This document shows, piece by piece, positions 54,350-64,000 of a stretch of 64,000 bases of DNA. Below the pieces are notes generated by a model. It did no database searches and was not told where the DNA came from. It saw only the letters and a program-made list of their open reading frames with translations. Within the stretch, counting starts at the first letter, position 1, and every line of letters starts with the position of its first letter. The position numbers and the translations under genes are program-made. The stretch is from Pseudomonas tumuqii (GTDB lineage: Bacteria; Pseudomonadota; Gammaproteobacteria; Pseudomonadales; Pseudomonadaceae): NCBI RefSeq assembly GCF_013184545.1, contig NZ_JAAOJA010000012.1, forward strand, positions 1-64,000, read 5' to 3'.

Positions 54350-55264
54350 TTACAAATTGATGCTCAGGCCGTCCCAGGCGACGTCGATACCATGGGCGCA
54401 CAGCTCGGCACGCTCCGGCGAATCGACATCGAGGATCGGATTGGTGTTGTTGATATGGATCAGAATCTTCTGCTTGCCCGGCAGGCCGTCGAGCACCTCG
54501 ATCATGCCGCCGGGGCCGCTTTGCGGCAGATGGCCCATTTCGCTGCCGAGCTTGTCGCCGACCTCGCACTGGCGCATTTCGTCGTCGCGCCACAGGGTGC
54601 CATCGACCAGCAGGCAATCGGCGCGGCGCATCCAGGCCAGCAGCTGATCATCCACCTGCCCCAGGCCAGGGGCATAGAACAGGGTGCCGCCGGTGCGCAG
54701 GTCTTCGACGAACAGGCCGATATTGTCACCCGGGTGCGGATTGCCACGGTGCGGCGAGTACGGCGGCGCGCTGCTGCGCAAGGCAATCGCGGTAATCTGC
54801 AGATCCGGGCAGGCGGGGATGCTGAACGGCACGCCATCCAGCTTGATCAGGTTGTGCTGCAAGCCACCGTTCCAATGGTCGAGCATATTGAACAGGGGGA
54901 AACCGCTGGTCAGGTCCTGATGCACCATCTCGGTACACCAGACCTGATGCGGACAACCCTCGCGCAGGGTCAGCAGACCGGTGCAGTGGTCGATCTGGCT
55001 GTCGATCAGAATGACCCCGCCGATCGCCGTGTCACGCGGTTTGCGCGCCGGCTGCAAGGCCGGGAACGACTCGATCTGCGCACGGATATCCGGTGAAGCG
55101 TTGCACAGGATCCAGTCCTTGCCATTGTCGCTCAGGGCGATCGAGGACTGGGTACGCGGCTGCGCACGCAAACTGCCGTCGCGCACCCCACGGCAGTTGC
55201 GACAGTTGCAGTTCCATTGGGGAAAGCCGCCGCCGGCGGCGGAACCGAGAATCTGGATATGCAT
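54350..55264 (-). CDS. pqqB: PQQ biosynthesis protein PqqB
   Basis: 304 aa from the ATG at 55264. [20 protein letters not shown] with the zinc-site cysteines CNCRNC, and the metallo-beta-lactamase-fold blocks [19 protein letters not shown] and HINNTNPIL. Hydroxylates the PqqA-derived Glu-Tyr intermediate. 45 bp after pqqA. Confidence 0.96.
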   Translation of the reverse strand: MHIQILGSAAGGGFPQWNCNCRNCRGVRDGSLRAQPRTQSSIALSDNGKDWILCNASPDIRAQIESFPALQPARKPRDTAIGGVILIDSQIDHCTGLLTLREGCPHQVWCTEMVHQDLTSGFPLFNMLDHWNGGLQHNLIKLDGVPFSIPACPDLQITAIALRSSAPPYSPHRGNPHPGDNIGLFVEDLRTGGTLFYAPGLGQVDDQLLAWMRRADCLLVDGTLWRDDEMRQCEVGDKLGSEMGHLPQSGPGGMIEVLDGLPGKQKILIHINNTNPILDVDSPERAELCAHGIDVAWDGLSINL

Positions 55265-55309
55265 GGCGAGTTCCGGTGAGATGCCCCGACAGTGCCGGGG
55301 CAAGGCCAA

Positions 55310-55381
55310 TCAACGATTGGCGAAGTACATGGTGACTTCGAAACCAATACGCATATCGGTGAAGGCGGGTTTAGTCCACAT
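55310..55381 (-). CDS. pqqA: PQQ precursor peptide PqqA
   Basis: A 23-aa ORF, MWTKPAFTDMRIGFEVTMYF plus ANR, with the conserved Glu15 and Tyr19 (E-x-x-x-Y) that become PQQ. Usual length and sequence. First gene of the operon; the 290 bp up to the divergent DUF190 gene contain the promoter. Confidence 0.95.
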   Translation of the reverse strand: MWTKPAFTDMRIGFEVTMYFANR

Positions 55382-55673
55382 GGCGCGGTCCTCTTCTTAT
55401 CAAACCGGCGAATTCCGGTAGTGCTAGTTATGCACCCAGATAGCCCGCGGCAGAATGGTACTTTGGGATGAGGCCGAACTGCTATTGGTAGGACAGGCCA
55501 GCGCCCAGCCCAGGGCCCGCATGCTGCGTCAGCGGTGCTGGCGCCAGGGCAATCTGGAACCATTGCCGGATCGCAGCGCGCCCGCGATTGATCCAGGTTA
55601 CCCAAGGTGATGCGACCGGCTGACTCCTGCGAAGCAAAGGGGGCGCTATGCTGAAAGTGTCAGGAGAACGATC

Positions 55674-56012
55674 ATGCACGGTTATCAGGTGACCTTCTTT
55701 ACCCAACAGAATCGCCGTTACAAGGGCAAGATGCTCGCGGACTGGCTGGTCGCCCTGGCCAAGGACATGCACTTGCGCGGCGCCACCCTGGTGTCCGGGA
55801 TCGAGGGCTTCGGCCATACGGGCAAGCTCCATTCCTACCACTTCTTCGAACTTGCCGATCAGCCGATGGAAGTCTCCCTGGTGCTCAGCGAAGAGGAATG
55901 CAGTCGGCTGTTTGAGCGTTTGCAACAGGAAGCTCTCGCCTTGTTCTACGTGAAGACACCAGTCGAATTCGGCACCCTCGGCAAGCAGGCCGGGGCCGAT
56001 ACGACCGGTTGA
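55674..56012 (+). CDS. DUF190 domain protein
   Basis: 112 aa. YQVTFFTQQNRRYKGKMLADWLVALAKDM and GATLVSGIEGFGHTGKLHS fit the DUF190 family of small ferredoxin-like-fold proteins related to PII-type regulators. No membrane segment. Divergent from pqqA, followed by no gene in the same direction until the nuoA relic. In other genomes DUF190 genes often sit beside crcB (fluoride export); no crcB is seen here. Confidence 0.8.
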   Translation: MHGYQVTFFTQQNRRYKGKMLADWLVALAKDMHLRGATLVSGIEGFGHTGKLHSYHFFELADQPMEVSLVLSEEECSRLFERLQQEALALFYVKTPVEFGTLGKQAGADTTG

Positions 56013-56212
56013 AACCCTCAAGGCAGGCAAGGCCCGCACGCAGATCACATTCGCCGCCGACCAGGGCGCAGGTCTTGAGCCGGGTCCCTCGAACGATTTT
56101 TCAGCAGAAAGCCACTGACTCGCCGAAGCCCGCCTGGTATCAAGTAAACCGCTGTGACTGAGTCACAGGGAGTGATGCGTCAGCAACCCCCATCCTTGTC
56201 GAGGAGTACGGC

Positions 56213-56569
56213 ATGCCTGATGTGGTAGCGAGCCTGACCCATACTGGGGTTTGCGGTTTTTCTGTTGGGCGTAGCCGGCTTGTGCGCCTTCATGCTCGGG
56301 GCCTCCAGTCTGCTCGATAGTAAAGCTTGGGACATAGCAAGAACGAGCCATTCGAGTCCGGCATCGTTTCTACCGGCGACACGCGCCTGCGCTTTTCCGC
56401 CAAGCTCTATCTGGTTGCAATGCTGCTCGCGACCTTCGATGTCGAAGCCCTGCTTCTCTTTGCCTGGGCCATTTCGCTGTGCGAAAGCGGCTGGCCCGGA
56501 TTTATCGAGGCCCCGGTGTTCATCATGCTCCTGCTGATCGGGTTGTTTTACCTGGCGCGCACACCATGA
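56213..56569 (+). pseudogene. Decayed tandem copy of nuoA
   Basis: From ATGCCTGATG the frames shift at least twice (near 56240 and 56330) but successive pieces read [40 protein letters not shown] and [20 protein letters not shown], then [19 protein letters not shown]. These align with intact NuoA encoded 0.9 kb downstream. The C-terminal [13 protein letters not shown] tail is missing; it ends FYLARTP. Product would be non-functional. Confidence 0.85.
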
Positions 56570-57108
56570 ACCAGTTCGGCTAATAACCATTGGGGCACTC
56601 GGCCAGGATCCCGCATCCGAGCTGAGCATGATGTAGCTAAACTCCTGCAGCGATGCTGGTTTTTTTCATTTTCATCCCCCAGCCTGCACCCGTAAGAGCG
56701 GCTCTGGCGCCCCCTGCGGAAGCCATCAGCCCGAAGATCGACGACAGCCAGTCGCAAAGCCCCGACAAGCCCCCCTGACGCGAGCAGTCGCGCAGGAACT
56801 CAGGCCAATGTGCTCCCGGCCATTCATAAAATTCTTCTCTGCACTGCTTTTATATGGCTAAAACTGGTTGAAACTGCGTCAGGCAGTTACAACTAAGCGA
56901 CCAAGTCAGAATGACGCGAAGACAAGCGCAGGTAATAACAACCCCTGTATTCACCGCAATGCACGCATGCTTATCTGAAAAATTTACTTACAGCTAAAAA
57001 CGCGCATAATATGGCCCGGCGTAGATTGCTGGGCAATCCGCTAGCTTGAAGCTAATGCGAACCTTTAAATAAAAGTGAACGCCGTTCCTGATCTCGAGGG
57101 GTTCCGGC
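56570..57108. other. Gap between nuoA relic and nuoA, with the nuo promoter region
   Basis: No coding sequence I can support. The last 130 nt become AT-rich (TTTACTTACAGC, then CATAATATGG about 100 nt before the nuoA ATG), the most likely place for the nuo promoter. The 56640-56780 part is featureless GC-rich DNA. Confidence 0.45.
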
Positions 57109-57522
57109 ATGTCGGAAGCAACCGCAGTCCTGTCCCATAACTGGGCGCTAGCCGTTTTTCTGCTGGGGGTCGTTGGCCTCTGTGCATTCATGCTTGGCGT
57201 TTCCAGTCTGCTAGGCAGCAAGGCCTGGGGCCGCAGCAAGAACGAGCCTTTCGAATCCGGCATGCTCCCCACCGGCAGCGCCCGCCTGCGCCTGTCGGCA
57301 AAATTCTATCTGGTCGCGATGCTCTTCGTGATCTTCGACGTTGAAGCCCTCTTTCTCTTCGCCTGGTCTGTCTCCGTTCGCGAAAGCGGCTGGGCCGGCT
57401 TTATCGAAGCCACCGTTTTTATAGCAATTCTGTTGGCAGGTCTTGTCTACCTTTGGCGTATCGGCGCGCTCGATTGGGCTCCCGAAGGACGTCGTGAGCG
57501 GCAGGCGAAGCTAAAACAATGA
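57109..57522 (+). CDS. nuoA: NADH-quinone oxidoreductase subunit A
   Basis: 137 aa, three TM helices (about 14-34, 66-86 and 96-116). The SKNEPFESG and [11 protein letters not shown] motifs are hallmarks of NuoA/ND3. Small membrane-arm subunit at the quinone site of complex I. First intact gene of the nuo operon. Confidence 0.97.
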   Translation: MSEATAVLSHNWALAVFLLGVVGLCAFMLGVSSLLGSKAWGRSKNEPFESGMLPTGSARLRLSAKFYLVAMLFVIFDVEALFLFAWSVSVRESGWAGFIEATVFIAILLAGLVYLWRIGALDWAPEGRRERQAKLKQ

Positions 57523-57532
57523 GGCTTTGGCG

Positions 57533-58210
57533 ATGCAGTACAAACTTACTCGGGTCGACCCGGATGCACCCAACGAGGTGTATCCGATCGGCCAGCGGGA
57601 GACCGTTTCCGACCCGCTGCTAGACGATCAGGTTCATAAAAACATCTACATGGGCAAGCTGGAAGACGTGCTGAATGGCGCGGTCAACTGGGGGCGCAAG
57701 AACTCCCTGTGGCCATACAATTTCGGCCTTTCCTGCTGCTATGTGGAGATGACCACGGCCTTCACCGCACCCCATGACATCGCCCGCTTCGGTGCCGAAG
57801 TCATTCGTGCGTCCCCGCGCCAGGCCGATTTCATGGTGATCGCTGGCACCTGCTTCATCAAGATGGCGCCGATCATCCAGCGCCTCTACGAGCAGATGCT
57901 AGAACCCAAGTGGGTAATCTCCATGGGTTCCTGCGCCAATTCCGGCGGCATGTACGATATTTATTCGGTCGTTCAGGGCGTGGACAAGTTCCTCCCGGTG
58001 GACGTCTACATACCCGGCTGCCCGCCCCGCCCCGAGGCATTCCTGCAAGGCTTGATGCTGTTGCAAGAATCCATTGGGCAGGAGCGCCGTCCGCTTTCCT
58101 GGGTCGTTGGCGACCAAGGCGTCTACCGCGCCGAAATGCCTTCGCAAAAGGAACAGCGTCGTGAACAGCGTATTGCTGTCACCCATCTGCGCAGCCCTGA
58201 CGAAGTCTGA
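57533..58210 (+). CDS. nuoB: NADH-quinone oxidoreductase subunit B
   Basis: 225 aa from the ATG at 57533. [28 protein letters not shown] and [11 protein letters not shown] supply the Cys ligands of cluster N2, the last [4Fe-4S] before quinone. 10 nt after nuoA. Confidence 0.97.
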   Translation: MQYKLTRVDPDAPNEVYPIGQRETVSDPLLDDQVHKNIYMGKLEDVLNGAVNWGRKNSLWPYNFGLSCCYVEMTTAFTAPHDIARFGAEVIRASPRQADFMVIAGTCFIKMAPIIQRLYEQMLEPKWVISMGSCANSGGMYDIYSVVQGVDKFLPVDVYIPGCPPRPEAFLQGLMLLQESIGQERRPLSWVVGDQGVYRAEMPSQKEQRREQRIAVTHLRSPDEV

Positions 58211-58272
58211 GTCTCACCCTTTCGCAAGAAGGCCTGATTCATTCTCTACGTTGACCGATAGCGACCGAGACC

Positions 58273-60054
58273 ATGACTGCAGACACCGTTCTGTCTATTC
58301 CGCCGTACAAGGCTGACGACCAAGATGTCGTCGTTGAGCTTAATTCCCGCTTTGGTGCCGAAAGCTTCACCCTGCAGGCCACTCGCACTGGCATGCCGGT
58401 GATCTGGGTAGCCCGGGAAAAGCTGATTGCAGTACTTACCTGCCTGCGCAACCTGCCGCGCCCATTCGTCATGCTCTATGACCTGCATGGGGTTGACGAG
58501 CGCCTGCGCACTCAACGCCGTGGCCTGCCCGGTGCCGACTTCACGGTGTTCTACCACCTGATGTCGATCGAACGTAACAGCGACGTGATGATCAAGGTCG
58601 CGTTGTCCGAAGGCGATCTCAACCTGCCGAGCGCTACCAGCATCTGGCCGAACGCCAACTGGTACGAACGCGAAGTCTGGGACATGTATGGCATTCACTT
58701 TTCCGGGCACCCGCACCTGACCCGGATCATGATGCCGCCGACCTGGGAAGGTCACCCGCTGCGCAAGGACTATCCGGCGCGCGCCACCGAGTTCGATCCG
58801 TTCAGCCTGACCCTGGCCAAGCAGCAGCTGGAAGAGGAAGCCGCACGCTTCAAGCCGGAAGACTGGGGCATGAAGCGGCGCAGCGAGCACGAGGACTACA
58901 TGTTCCTCAATCTCGGCCCGAACCACCCCTCTGCCCATGGCGCCTTCCGCATCATCCTGCAACTGGATGGCGAAGAGATCGTCGACTGCGTACCGGAAGT
59001 CGGCTACCACCACCGCGGCGCCGAGAAGATGGCCGAGCGCCAGTCCTGGCACAGCTTCATTCCCTATACCGACCGCATCGACTACCTCGGCGGGGTAATG
59101 AACAACCTGCCCTACGTACTGGCGGTGGAGAAACTGGCCGGGATCAAGGTGCCGGATCGAGTCGATTTCATTCGGGTGATGATGGCCGAGTTCTTCCGCA
59201 TCACCAGCCACCTGCTGTTCCTCGGCACCTATATCCAGGATGTCGGCGCCATGACCCCGGTGTTCTTCACCTTCACCGACCGCCAGCGCGCCTACAAGGT
59301 GATCGAGGCCATCACCGGTTTTCGCATGCACCCGGCCTGGTACCGCATCGGCGGCGTCGCCCACGATCTGCCACGCGGCTGGGATGGACTGGTCAGGGAG
59401 TTCGTCGAGTGGCTACCCAGGCGCCTCGACGAATACGAAAAAGCTGCCCTGAAAAACAGCATCCTCAAGGGCCGCACCGTTGGCGTTGCCGCTTACAACA
59501 CCAAGGAAGCGCTGGAGTGGGGCGTTACCGGTTCCGGCCTGCGCGCCACCGGTCTCGACTTCGACCTGCGCAAGGCGCGTCCCTACTCAGGCTACGAGCA
59601 CTTCGATTTCGAGATACCGCTGACTCACAACGGCGATGCCTACGACCGCTGCATCATCCGCGTAGAGGAAATGCGCCAGAGCCTGCGCATCATCGAGCAG
59701 TGCCTGAAGAACATGCCGGAGGGCCCGTACAAGGCGGATCACCCACTGACTACGCCGCCGCCGAAAGAGCGCACACTGCAGCACATCGAGACCCTGATCA
59801 CCCATTTCCTGCAAGTCTCCTGGGGTCCGGTCATGCCGGCCAACGAAGCCTTCCAGATGATTGAGGCGACCAAGGGCATCAACAGTTACTACCTGACCAG
59901 CGACGGCAGCACCATGAGCTACCGCACTCGTATCCGCACACCGAGCTTCCCGCACCTGCAGCAGATCCCTTCGGTGATCCGCGGCAGCATGGTGGCCGAC
60001 CTGATTGCGTACCTGGGCAGTATCGATTTCGTTATGGCTGACGTGGACCGCTGA
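58273..60054 (+). CDS. nuoCD: NADH-quinone oxidoreductase fused subunits C/D
   Basis: 593 aa. NuoC part at about residues 1-190 ([20 protein letters not shown]), NuoD part from about 215 ([20 protein letters not shown], then [14 protein letters not shown] and [15 protein letters not shown]). The fusion is typical of gammaproteobacteria. Forms the quinone cavity with NuoB. Confidence 0.97.
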   Translation: MTADTVLSIPPYKADDQDVVVELNSRFGAESFTLQATRTGMPVIWVAREKLIAVLTCLRNLPRPFVMLYDLHGVDERLRTQRRGLPGADFTVFYHLMSIERNSDVMIKVALSEGDLNLPSATSIWPNANWYEREVWDMYGIHFSGHPHLTRIMMPPTWEGHPLRKDYPARATEFDPFSLTLAKQQLEEEAARFKPEDWGMKRRSEHEDYMFLNLGPNHPSAHGAFRIILQLDGEEIVDCVPEVGYHHRGAEKMAERQSWHSFIPYTDRIDYLGGVMNNLPYVLAVEKLAGIKVPDRVDFIRVMMAEFFRITSHLLFLGTYIQDVGAMTPVFFTFTDRQRAYKVIEAITGFRMHPAWYRIGGVAHDLPRGWDGLVREFVEWLPRRLDEYEKAALKNSILKGRTVGVAAYNTKEALEWGVTGSGLRATGLDFDLRKARPYSGYEHFDFEIPLTHNGDAYDRCIIRVEEMRQSLRIIEQCLKNMPEGPYKADHPLTTPPPKERTLQHIETLITHFLQVSWGPVMPANEAFQMIEATKGINSYYLTSDGSTMSYRTRIRTPSFPHLQQIPSVIRGSMVADLIAYLGSIDFVMADVDR

Positions 60055-60055
60055 C

Positions 60056-60571
60056 ATGAGCCAGACAAACCTGAATAGCAACAGTTTGATCCAAACCGAC
60101 CGTTTCGCCCTGAGCGAGGCCGAGCGTTTGGCCATCGAGCACGAAATGCATCACTACGAAGACCCGCGCGCGGCGTCCATCGAAGCCCTGAAAATCGTGC
60201 AGCAAGCACGAGGCTGGGTGCCGGACGGCGCCGCCGATGCCATCGGTGCGATCCTGGGCATCCCCGCCAGCGATGTCGAAGGTGTAGCCACCTTCTATAG
60301 CCAGATCTTCCGCCAGCCGGTGGGTCGTCACATCATTCGCGTATGCGACAGCATGACCTGCTTTATCGGTGGCCACGAGTCGGTGGTTTCCAGCATCCAG
60401 CAGCAACTCGGCATCGGCCTGGGGCAGACCAGCGCCGACGGCCGCTTCACCCTGCTGCCAGTGTGCTGCCTGGGCAACTGCGACAAAGCCCCGGCCGTGA
60501 TGATCGACGACGACACCTTCGGCGACGTGCAGCCTGACGGCATCGCCCAACTGCTGGAGGCCTATCCATGA
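60056..60571 (+). CDS. nuoE: NADH-quinone oxidoreductase subunit E
   Basis: 171 aa from the ATG at 60056, 1 nt after nuoCD. Thioredoxin-like [2Fe-2S] (N1a) ligands are in [11 protein letters not shown] and [18 protein letters not shown]. Works with NuoF and NuoG in the NADH-oxidising module. Confidence 0.97.
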   Translation: MSQTNLNSNSLIQTDRFALSEAERLAIEHEMHHYEDPRAASIEALKIVQQARGWVPDGAADAIGAILGIPASDVEGVATFYSQIFRQPVGRHIIRVCDSMTCFIGGHESVVSSIQQQLGIGLGQTSADGRFTLLPVCCLGNCDKAPAVMIDDDTFGDVQPDGIAQLLEAYP

Positions 60572-61941
60572 CTCAGCGCACCGCCATGACCGCAAAGACG
60601 CTGACCTCCATTGGTCCGGCCAACCGCATCGCACGCAGTGACGAAACCCATCCGCTGACCTGGCGCCTGCGTGACGACGCGCAACCGGTATGGCTCGCCG
60701 AGTACCAGCAGAAGAACGGCTACGCTGCCGCACGCAAAGCCCTGGGCGAGATGGCCCAGGCCGATATCCTGCAGACAGTCAAGGATTCCGGCCTCAAAGG
60801 CCGTGGCGGTGCAGGTTTCCCCACCGGCGTGAAGTGGGGCCTGATGCCGGCCGACGAATCCATGAACATCCGCTACCTGCTGTGCAATGCGGATGAGATG
60901 GAGCCGAACACCTGGAAAGACCGCCTGCTCATGGAGCAGCTGCCGCACCTGCTGGTGGAAGGCATGCTGATCAGCGCCCGGGCGCTCAAGGCCTACCGGG
61001 GCTACATCTTCCTGCGCGGCGAGTACGTCGACGCGGCAGCCAACCTCAATCGCGCCATCGAGGAAGCCAAGGCCGCCGGTCTGCTGGGCAAGAACATCCT
61101 CGGTAGCGGCTTCGACTTCGAGTTGTTCGTGCACACCGGTGCCGGCCGCTACATCTGCGGCGAAGAAACCGCGCTGATCAACTCGCTGGAAGGCCGGCGT
61201 GCCAACCCACGCTCCAAGCCGCCCTTCCCCGCCGCCGTCGGCGTATGGGGCAAGCCGACTTGCGTGAACAACGTGGAAACCCTGTGCAACGTGCCGGCTA
61301 TCGTCGGCAATGGCGTCGATTGGTACAAATCCCTGGCCCGTCCCGGCAGCGAAGACCACGGCAGCAAACTGATGGGCTTTTCTGGCAAGGTGAAGAACCC
61401 CGGTCTGTGGGAACTGCCGTTCGGCATTTCGGCCCGAGAGCTGTTCGAAGACTACGCAGGCGGCATGCGCGACGGTTTCAGTCTGAAGTGCTGGCAACCT
61501 GGCGGCGCCGGCACCGGTTTCCTGCTACCGGAGCATCTCGACGCCTCGATGTACGCCGCCGGCATCGCCAAGGTCGGAACCCGCATGGGTACTGGATTGG
61601 CCCTGGCGGTGGACGATAGCGTCAACATGGTTTCGCTGCTGCGCAACATGGAAGAGTTCTTCTCCCGCGAGTCCTGCGGCTTCTGCACCCCATGCCGGGA
61701 CGGCTTGCCGTGGAGCGTGAAGATCCTCCGTGCGCTGGAGCGTGGCCAGGGCACCCGGGAAGACATCGAGACCCTGCTCGGCCTGGTCAACTTTCTCGGC
61801 CCCGGCAAGACCTTCTGTGCTCACGCCCCTGGTGCCGTCGAGCCGCTGGGCAGCGCGATCAAGTATTTCCGTGCAGAGTTCGAAGCGGGCATTGCCAGCC
61901 AAGCGGCGCCGGCAACGACGGGGCAGTTCGTCCCCGCATGA
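60568..61941 (+). CDS. nuoF: NADH-quinone oxidoreductase subunit F
   Basis: 457 aa. FMN/NADH site [17 protein letters not shown] and [20 protein letters not shown]3 [4Fe-4S] ligands in [15 protein letters not shown] overlaps the nuoE stop (ATGA); a second in-frame ATG at 60586 gives a length closer to homologues, so the start is not certain. Confidence 0.96.
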   Translation: MTQRTAMTAKTLTSIGPANRIARSDETHPLTWRLRDDAQPVWLAEYQQKNGYAAARKALGEMAQADILQTVKDSGLKGRGGAGFPTGVKWGLMPADESMNIRYLLCNADEMEPNTWKDRLLMEQLPHLLVEGMLISARALKAYRGYIFLRGEYVDAAANLNRAIEEAKAAGLLGKNILGSGFDFELFVHTGAGRYICGEETALINSLEGRRANPRSKPPFPAAVGVWGKPTCVNNVETLCNVPAIVGNGVDWYKSLARPGSEDHGSKLMGFSGKVKNPGLWELPFGISARELFEDYAGGMRDGFSLKCWQPGGAGTGFLLPEHLDASMYAAGIAKVGTRMGTGLALAVDDSVNMVSLLRNMEEFFSRESCGFCTPCRDGLPWSVKILRALERGQGTREDIETLLGLVNFLGPGKTFCAHAPGAVEPLGSAIKYFRAEFEAGIASQAAPATTGQFVPA

Positions 61942-62035
61942 AGTTTTGCGCCGTGGCGGCCATAAGTCCGGCCCCGCGGTACACCATGATTCCATTAGCC
62001 AAGTCCGCTGCGGCGGATAAAGAAGAAACTCGACC

Positions 62036-64000
62036 ATGGCCACTATCCACGTAGACGGCAAAGATTTCGACGTCGATGGCGCGGACAACCTCTTGCAGGC
62101 CTGTCTGTCCCTCGGTCTCGATATCCCCTATTTTTGCTGGCACCCGGCGCTTGGTAGCGTCGGCGCCTGCCGCCAGTGCGCAGTCAAGCAGTACACCGAC
62201 GAGAACGACACACGCGGTCGCCTCGTCATGTCCTGCATGACGCCTGCTACCGACAACACCTGGATTTCCATCGACGACGAGGAAGCCAAGCAATTTCGCG
62301 CCAGCGTAGTCGAATGGCTGATGACCAACCATCCGCACGACTGTCCGGTGTGCGAGGAAGGCGGCCATTGCCACCTGCAGGACATGACGGTGATGACCGG
62401 GCATAACACCCGGCGTTATCGCTTCAGCAAGCGCACCCACCAGAACCAGGAACTCGGCCCGTTCATCGCCCATGAGATGAACCGCTGTATCGCCTGCTAC
62501 CGCTGCGTGCGCTATTACAAGGACTACGCCGGCGGCACCGACCTCGGCGTATTCGGCGCCCACGACAACGTCTACTTCGGCCGCGTCGAAGACGGCGTGC
62601 TGGAGAGCGAGTTCTCCGGCAACCTGACCGAGGTCTGCCCGACCGGCGTGTTCACCGACAAGACCCACTCCGAGCGCTACACCCGCAAGTGGGACATGCA
62701 GTTCGCCCCGAGCATCTGCCAAGGCTGCGCCAGCGGCTGCAACATCAGCCCCGGCGAGCGTTACGGCGAGATCCGGCGCATCGAGAACCGCTTCAACGGC
62801 GATGTGAACCAGTATTTCCTCTGCGACCGCGGCCGCTTCGGCTACGGCTACGTCAACCGCGAAGACCGCCCGCGCCAGCCGATGATGATGCTGAGCAAGA
62901 TGAAGATGGGCATCGACTCGGCTCTCGACCAGGCTGCCGCGCTGTTGAAGAACCGCAAGGTGATCGGCATCGGTTCGCCACGCGCCAGCCTGGAGAGCAA
63001 CTTCGCCCTGCGCGAGCTGGTCGGCGCGGAAAACTACTACTCCGGCATCGCAGCGGCCGAGCTGGAAAACCTGCGGCTGATTTATGACCTCCTGCAAAAC
63101 GGCCCGCTGCCGACACCGACCCTGCGCGAGGTGGAACACCACGATGCGGTGTTCATCCTCGGCGAAGACCTGACCCAGACCGCCGCTCGGCTCGCCCTTT
63201 CCCTGCGCCAGGCGGTGAAAGGCAAGGCCGTCGAGATCGCCGCCTCGATGAAAATCCAGGACTGGCACATTGCCGCGGTGCAGAACATCGCCCAGGACGC
63301 ACTCAACCCGCTGTTTATCGCCAGCGTCGCGGCCACCCGTCTGGACGATGTCGCCGCCGAATGCGTGCACGCGGCGCCAGCCGACCTGGCTCGCCTTGGC
63401 TTCGCCGTGGCGCATGCCATGGACCCGAGCGCGCCAGCTGTCAGCGGCCTGGACCGCGAGGCCGCCGAACTGGCACAGCGCATCGCCGATGCACTGCTGG
63501 CCGCCAAGCGCCCGCTGATCGTCTCCGGCGCATCCCTGGGCAGCCGAGCGCTGATCGAAGCCGCCGCGAATATCGCCGGTGCACTGAAGAACCGTGAGAA
63601 GAATGGCTCCATCAGCCTGGTGGTGCCGGAAGCCAACAGCATGGGCCTGGCATTGCTCCTGGGCGAAGAGCTTGCGGATCGATCCGTCGATGCCGCCCTG
63701 CACGCCCTGATTAGCGGGCAGGCCGATGCCGTTGTGGTCCTGGAGAACGACCTCTACCGCCGCGCCGCAAGCGCCCAGGTCGATGCGGCACTGAACAGCG
63801 CCAAAGTGGTGATCGTCGCCGATCACCAGCAGACCGCGACTACTGCCAAGGCGCATCTGCTGCTGCCGGTGGCCAGCTTTGCCGAAGGTGACGGCACCCT
63901 GGTCAGCCTGGAAGGCCGCGCCCAACGCTTCTTCCAGGTTTTCGACCCGAGCTACCACGACGCCAACATCCTCGTGCGTGAAGGCTGGCGCTGGCTGCAT
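62036..64000 (+). CDS. nuoG: NADH-quinone oxidoreductase subunit G (partial)
   Basis: The ATG at 62036 opens a frame that stays open for 655 codons to the window end. N-terminal [2Fe-2S] domain ([20 protein letters not shown]), the 3Cys-His N5 cluster region ([17 protein letters not shown]), N4 ligands ([13 protein letters not shown] and EVCPTGVF), and the molybdopterin-like domain with a further cluster motif (CQGCASGCN, the N7 type). Preceded by a 94-nt gap after nuoF. The C-terminal part lies beyond the window. Confidence 0.96.
   Translation, partial: MATIHVDGKDFDVDGADNLLQACLSLGLDIPYFCWHPALGSVGACRQCAVKQYTDENDTRGRLVMSCMTPATDNTWISIDDEEAKQFRASVVEWLMTNHPHDCPVCEEGGHCHLQDMTVMTGHNTRRYRFSKRTHQNQELGPFIAHEMNRCIACYRCVRYYKDYAGGTDLGVFGAHDNVYFGRVEDGVLESEFSGNLTEVCPTGVFTDKTHSERYTRKWDMQFAPSICQGCASGCNISPGERYGEIRRIENRFNGDVNQYFLCDRGRFGYGYVNREDRPRQPMMMLSKMKMGIDSALDQAAALLKNRKVIGIGSPRASLESNFALRELVGAENYYSGIAAAELENLRLIYDLLQNGPLPTPTLREVEHHDAVFILGEDLTQTAARLALSLRQAVKGKAVEIAASMKIQDWHIAAVQNIAQDALNPLFIASVAATRLDDVAAECVHAAPADLARLGFAVAHAMDPSAPAVSGLDREAAELAQRIADALLAAKRPLIVSGASLGSRALIEAAANIAGALKNREKNGSISLVVPEANSMGLALLLGEELADRSVDAALHALISGQADAVVVLENDLYRRAASAQVDAALNSAKVVIVADHQQTATTAKAHLLLPVASFAEGDGTLVSLEGRAQRFFQVFDPSYHDANILVREGWRWLH

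Noticed and set aside
55482-56048. A 188-codon minus-strand frame over the DUF190 gene
   Set aside because: The plus-strand DUF190 frame has clear family motifs; the opposite frame is its shadow.

Overview
The window is chromosomal DNA of a Pseudomonas-type gammaproteobacterium. The evidence is the fused nuoCD gene in a nuoA-B-CD-E-F-G order, the thrS-infC-rpmI-rplT-pheS-pheT-ihfA-merR string beside tRNA-Pro(GGG), the pqqABCDE-pqqH-ercA-ercS series, and a PA2778/PA2779-like pair. Housekeeping genes flank a catabolic accessory region.

Layout. 1-180 is the 3' end of acnB with its terminator, followed by a decayed solute-binding-protein remnant. 0.67-8.4 kb (minus) is an envelope operon: an alpha/beta hydrolase, a DUF1302 outer-membrane protein, a DUF1329 protein, a YCF48/BNR-like periplasmic protein and an MMPL/RND transporter. 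8.95-16.7 kb (minus) is QOR-TauD-BKACE-MFS followed by two SDRs, a PhnZ/MIOX-like HD protein and a FAH-family hydrolase. 16.9-19.9 kb holds two paralogous AraC regulators (plus) separated by fossil fragments. 19.9-23.6 kb holds an SDR/MFS pair, an orphan secreted protein, a decayed duplicate of the MFS 5' end and a palindromic repeat. 23.6-33.3 kb (minus) is a second QOR-TauD-BKACE-MFS module, continuing into FrnE-like, Rieske, YeiH-like, PHA-synthase-like and scoA/scoB genes. 33.6-35.5 kb (minus) is a third TauD-BKACE pair. 35.5-36.3 kb is phage/ICE debris beside tRNA-Pro. 36.3-44.1 kb is translation genes and two tRNAs. 44.3-47.0 kb is a PuuB-like oxidase and the PA2778/PA2779-like pair. 47.1-55.4 kb is PQQ biosynthesis with alcohol-oxidation regulators. 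55.7-64 kb is a DUF190 gene, a nuoA pseudogene and the nuo operon, cut by the window end inside nuoG.

Most interesting system: the 0.7-35.5 kb region looks like one AraC-controlled catabolic regulon with three BKACE (DUF849) + TauD modules, two of them full QOR-TauD-BKACE-MFS duplicates. I found a 17-nt half-site, usually as a direct repeat with exactly 21-bp periodicity, upstream of the hydrolase/DUF1302 operon, QOR1/araC1, QOR2 and TauD3, and as a single copy upstream of araC2. This ties the envelope machinery to the intracellular pathway. A plausible logic (inference) is: substrate handled by hydrolase/DUF1302/DUF1329/MMPL; hydroxylation by TauD; oxidation by SDR; cleavage of a beta-keto acid by BKACE with acetyl-CoA, giving acetoacetate plus a new acyl-CoA; acetoacetate activated by ScoAB. 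No acyl-CoA ligase is visible in the region, which fits BKACE supplying the CoA thioester. The substrate cannot be read from the sequence.
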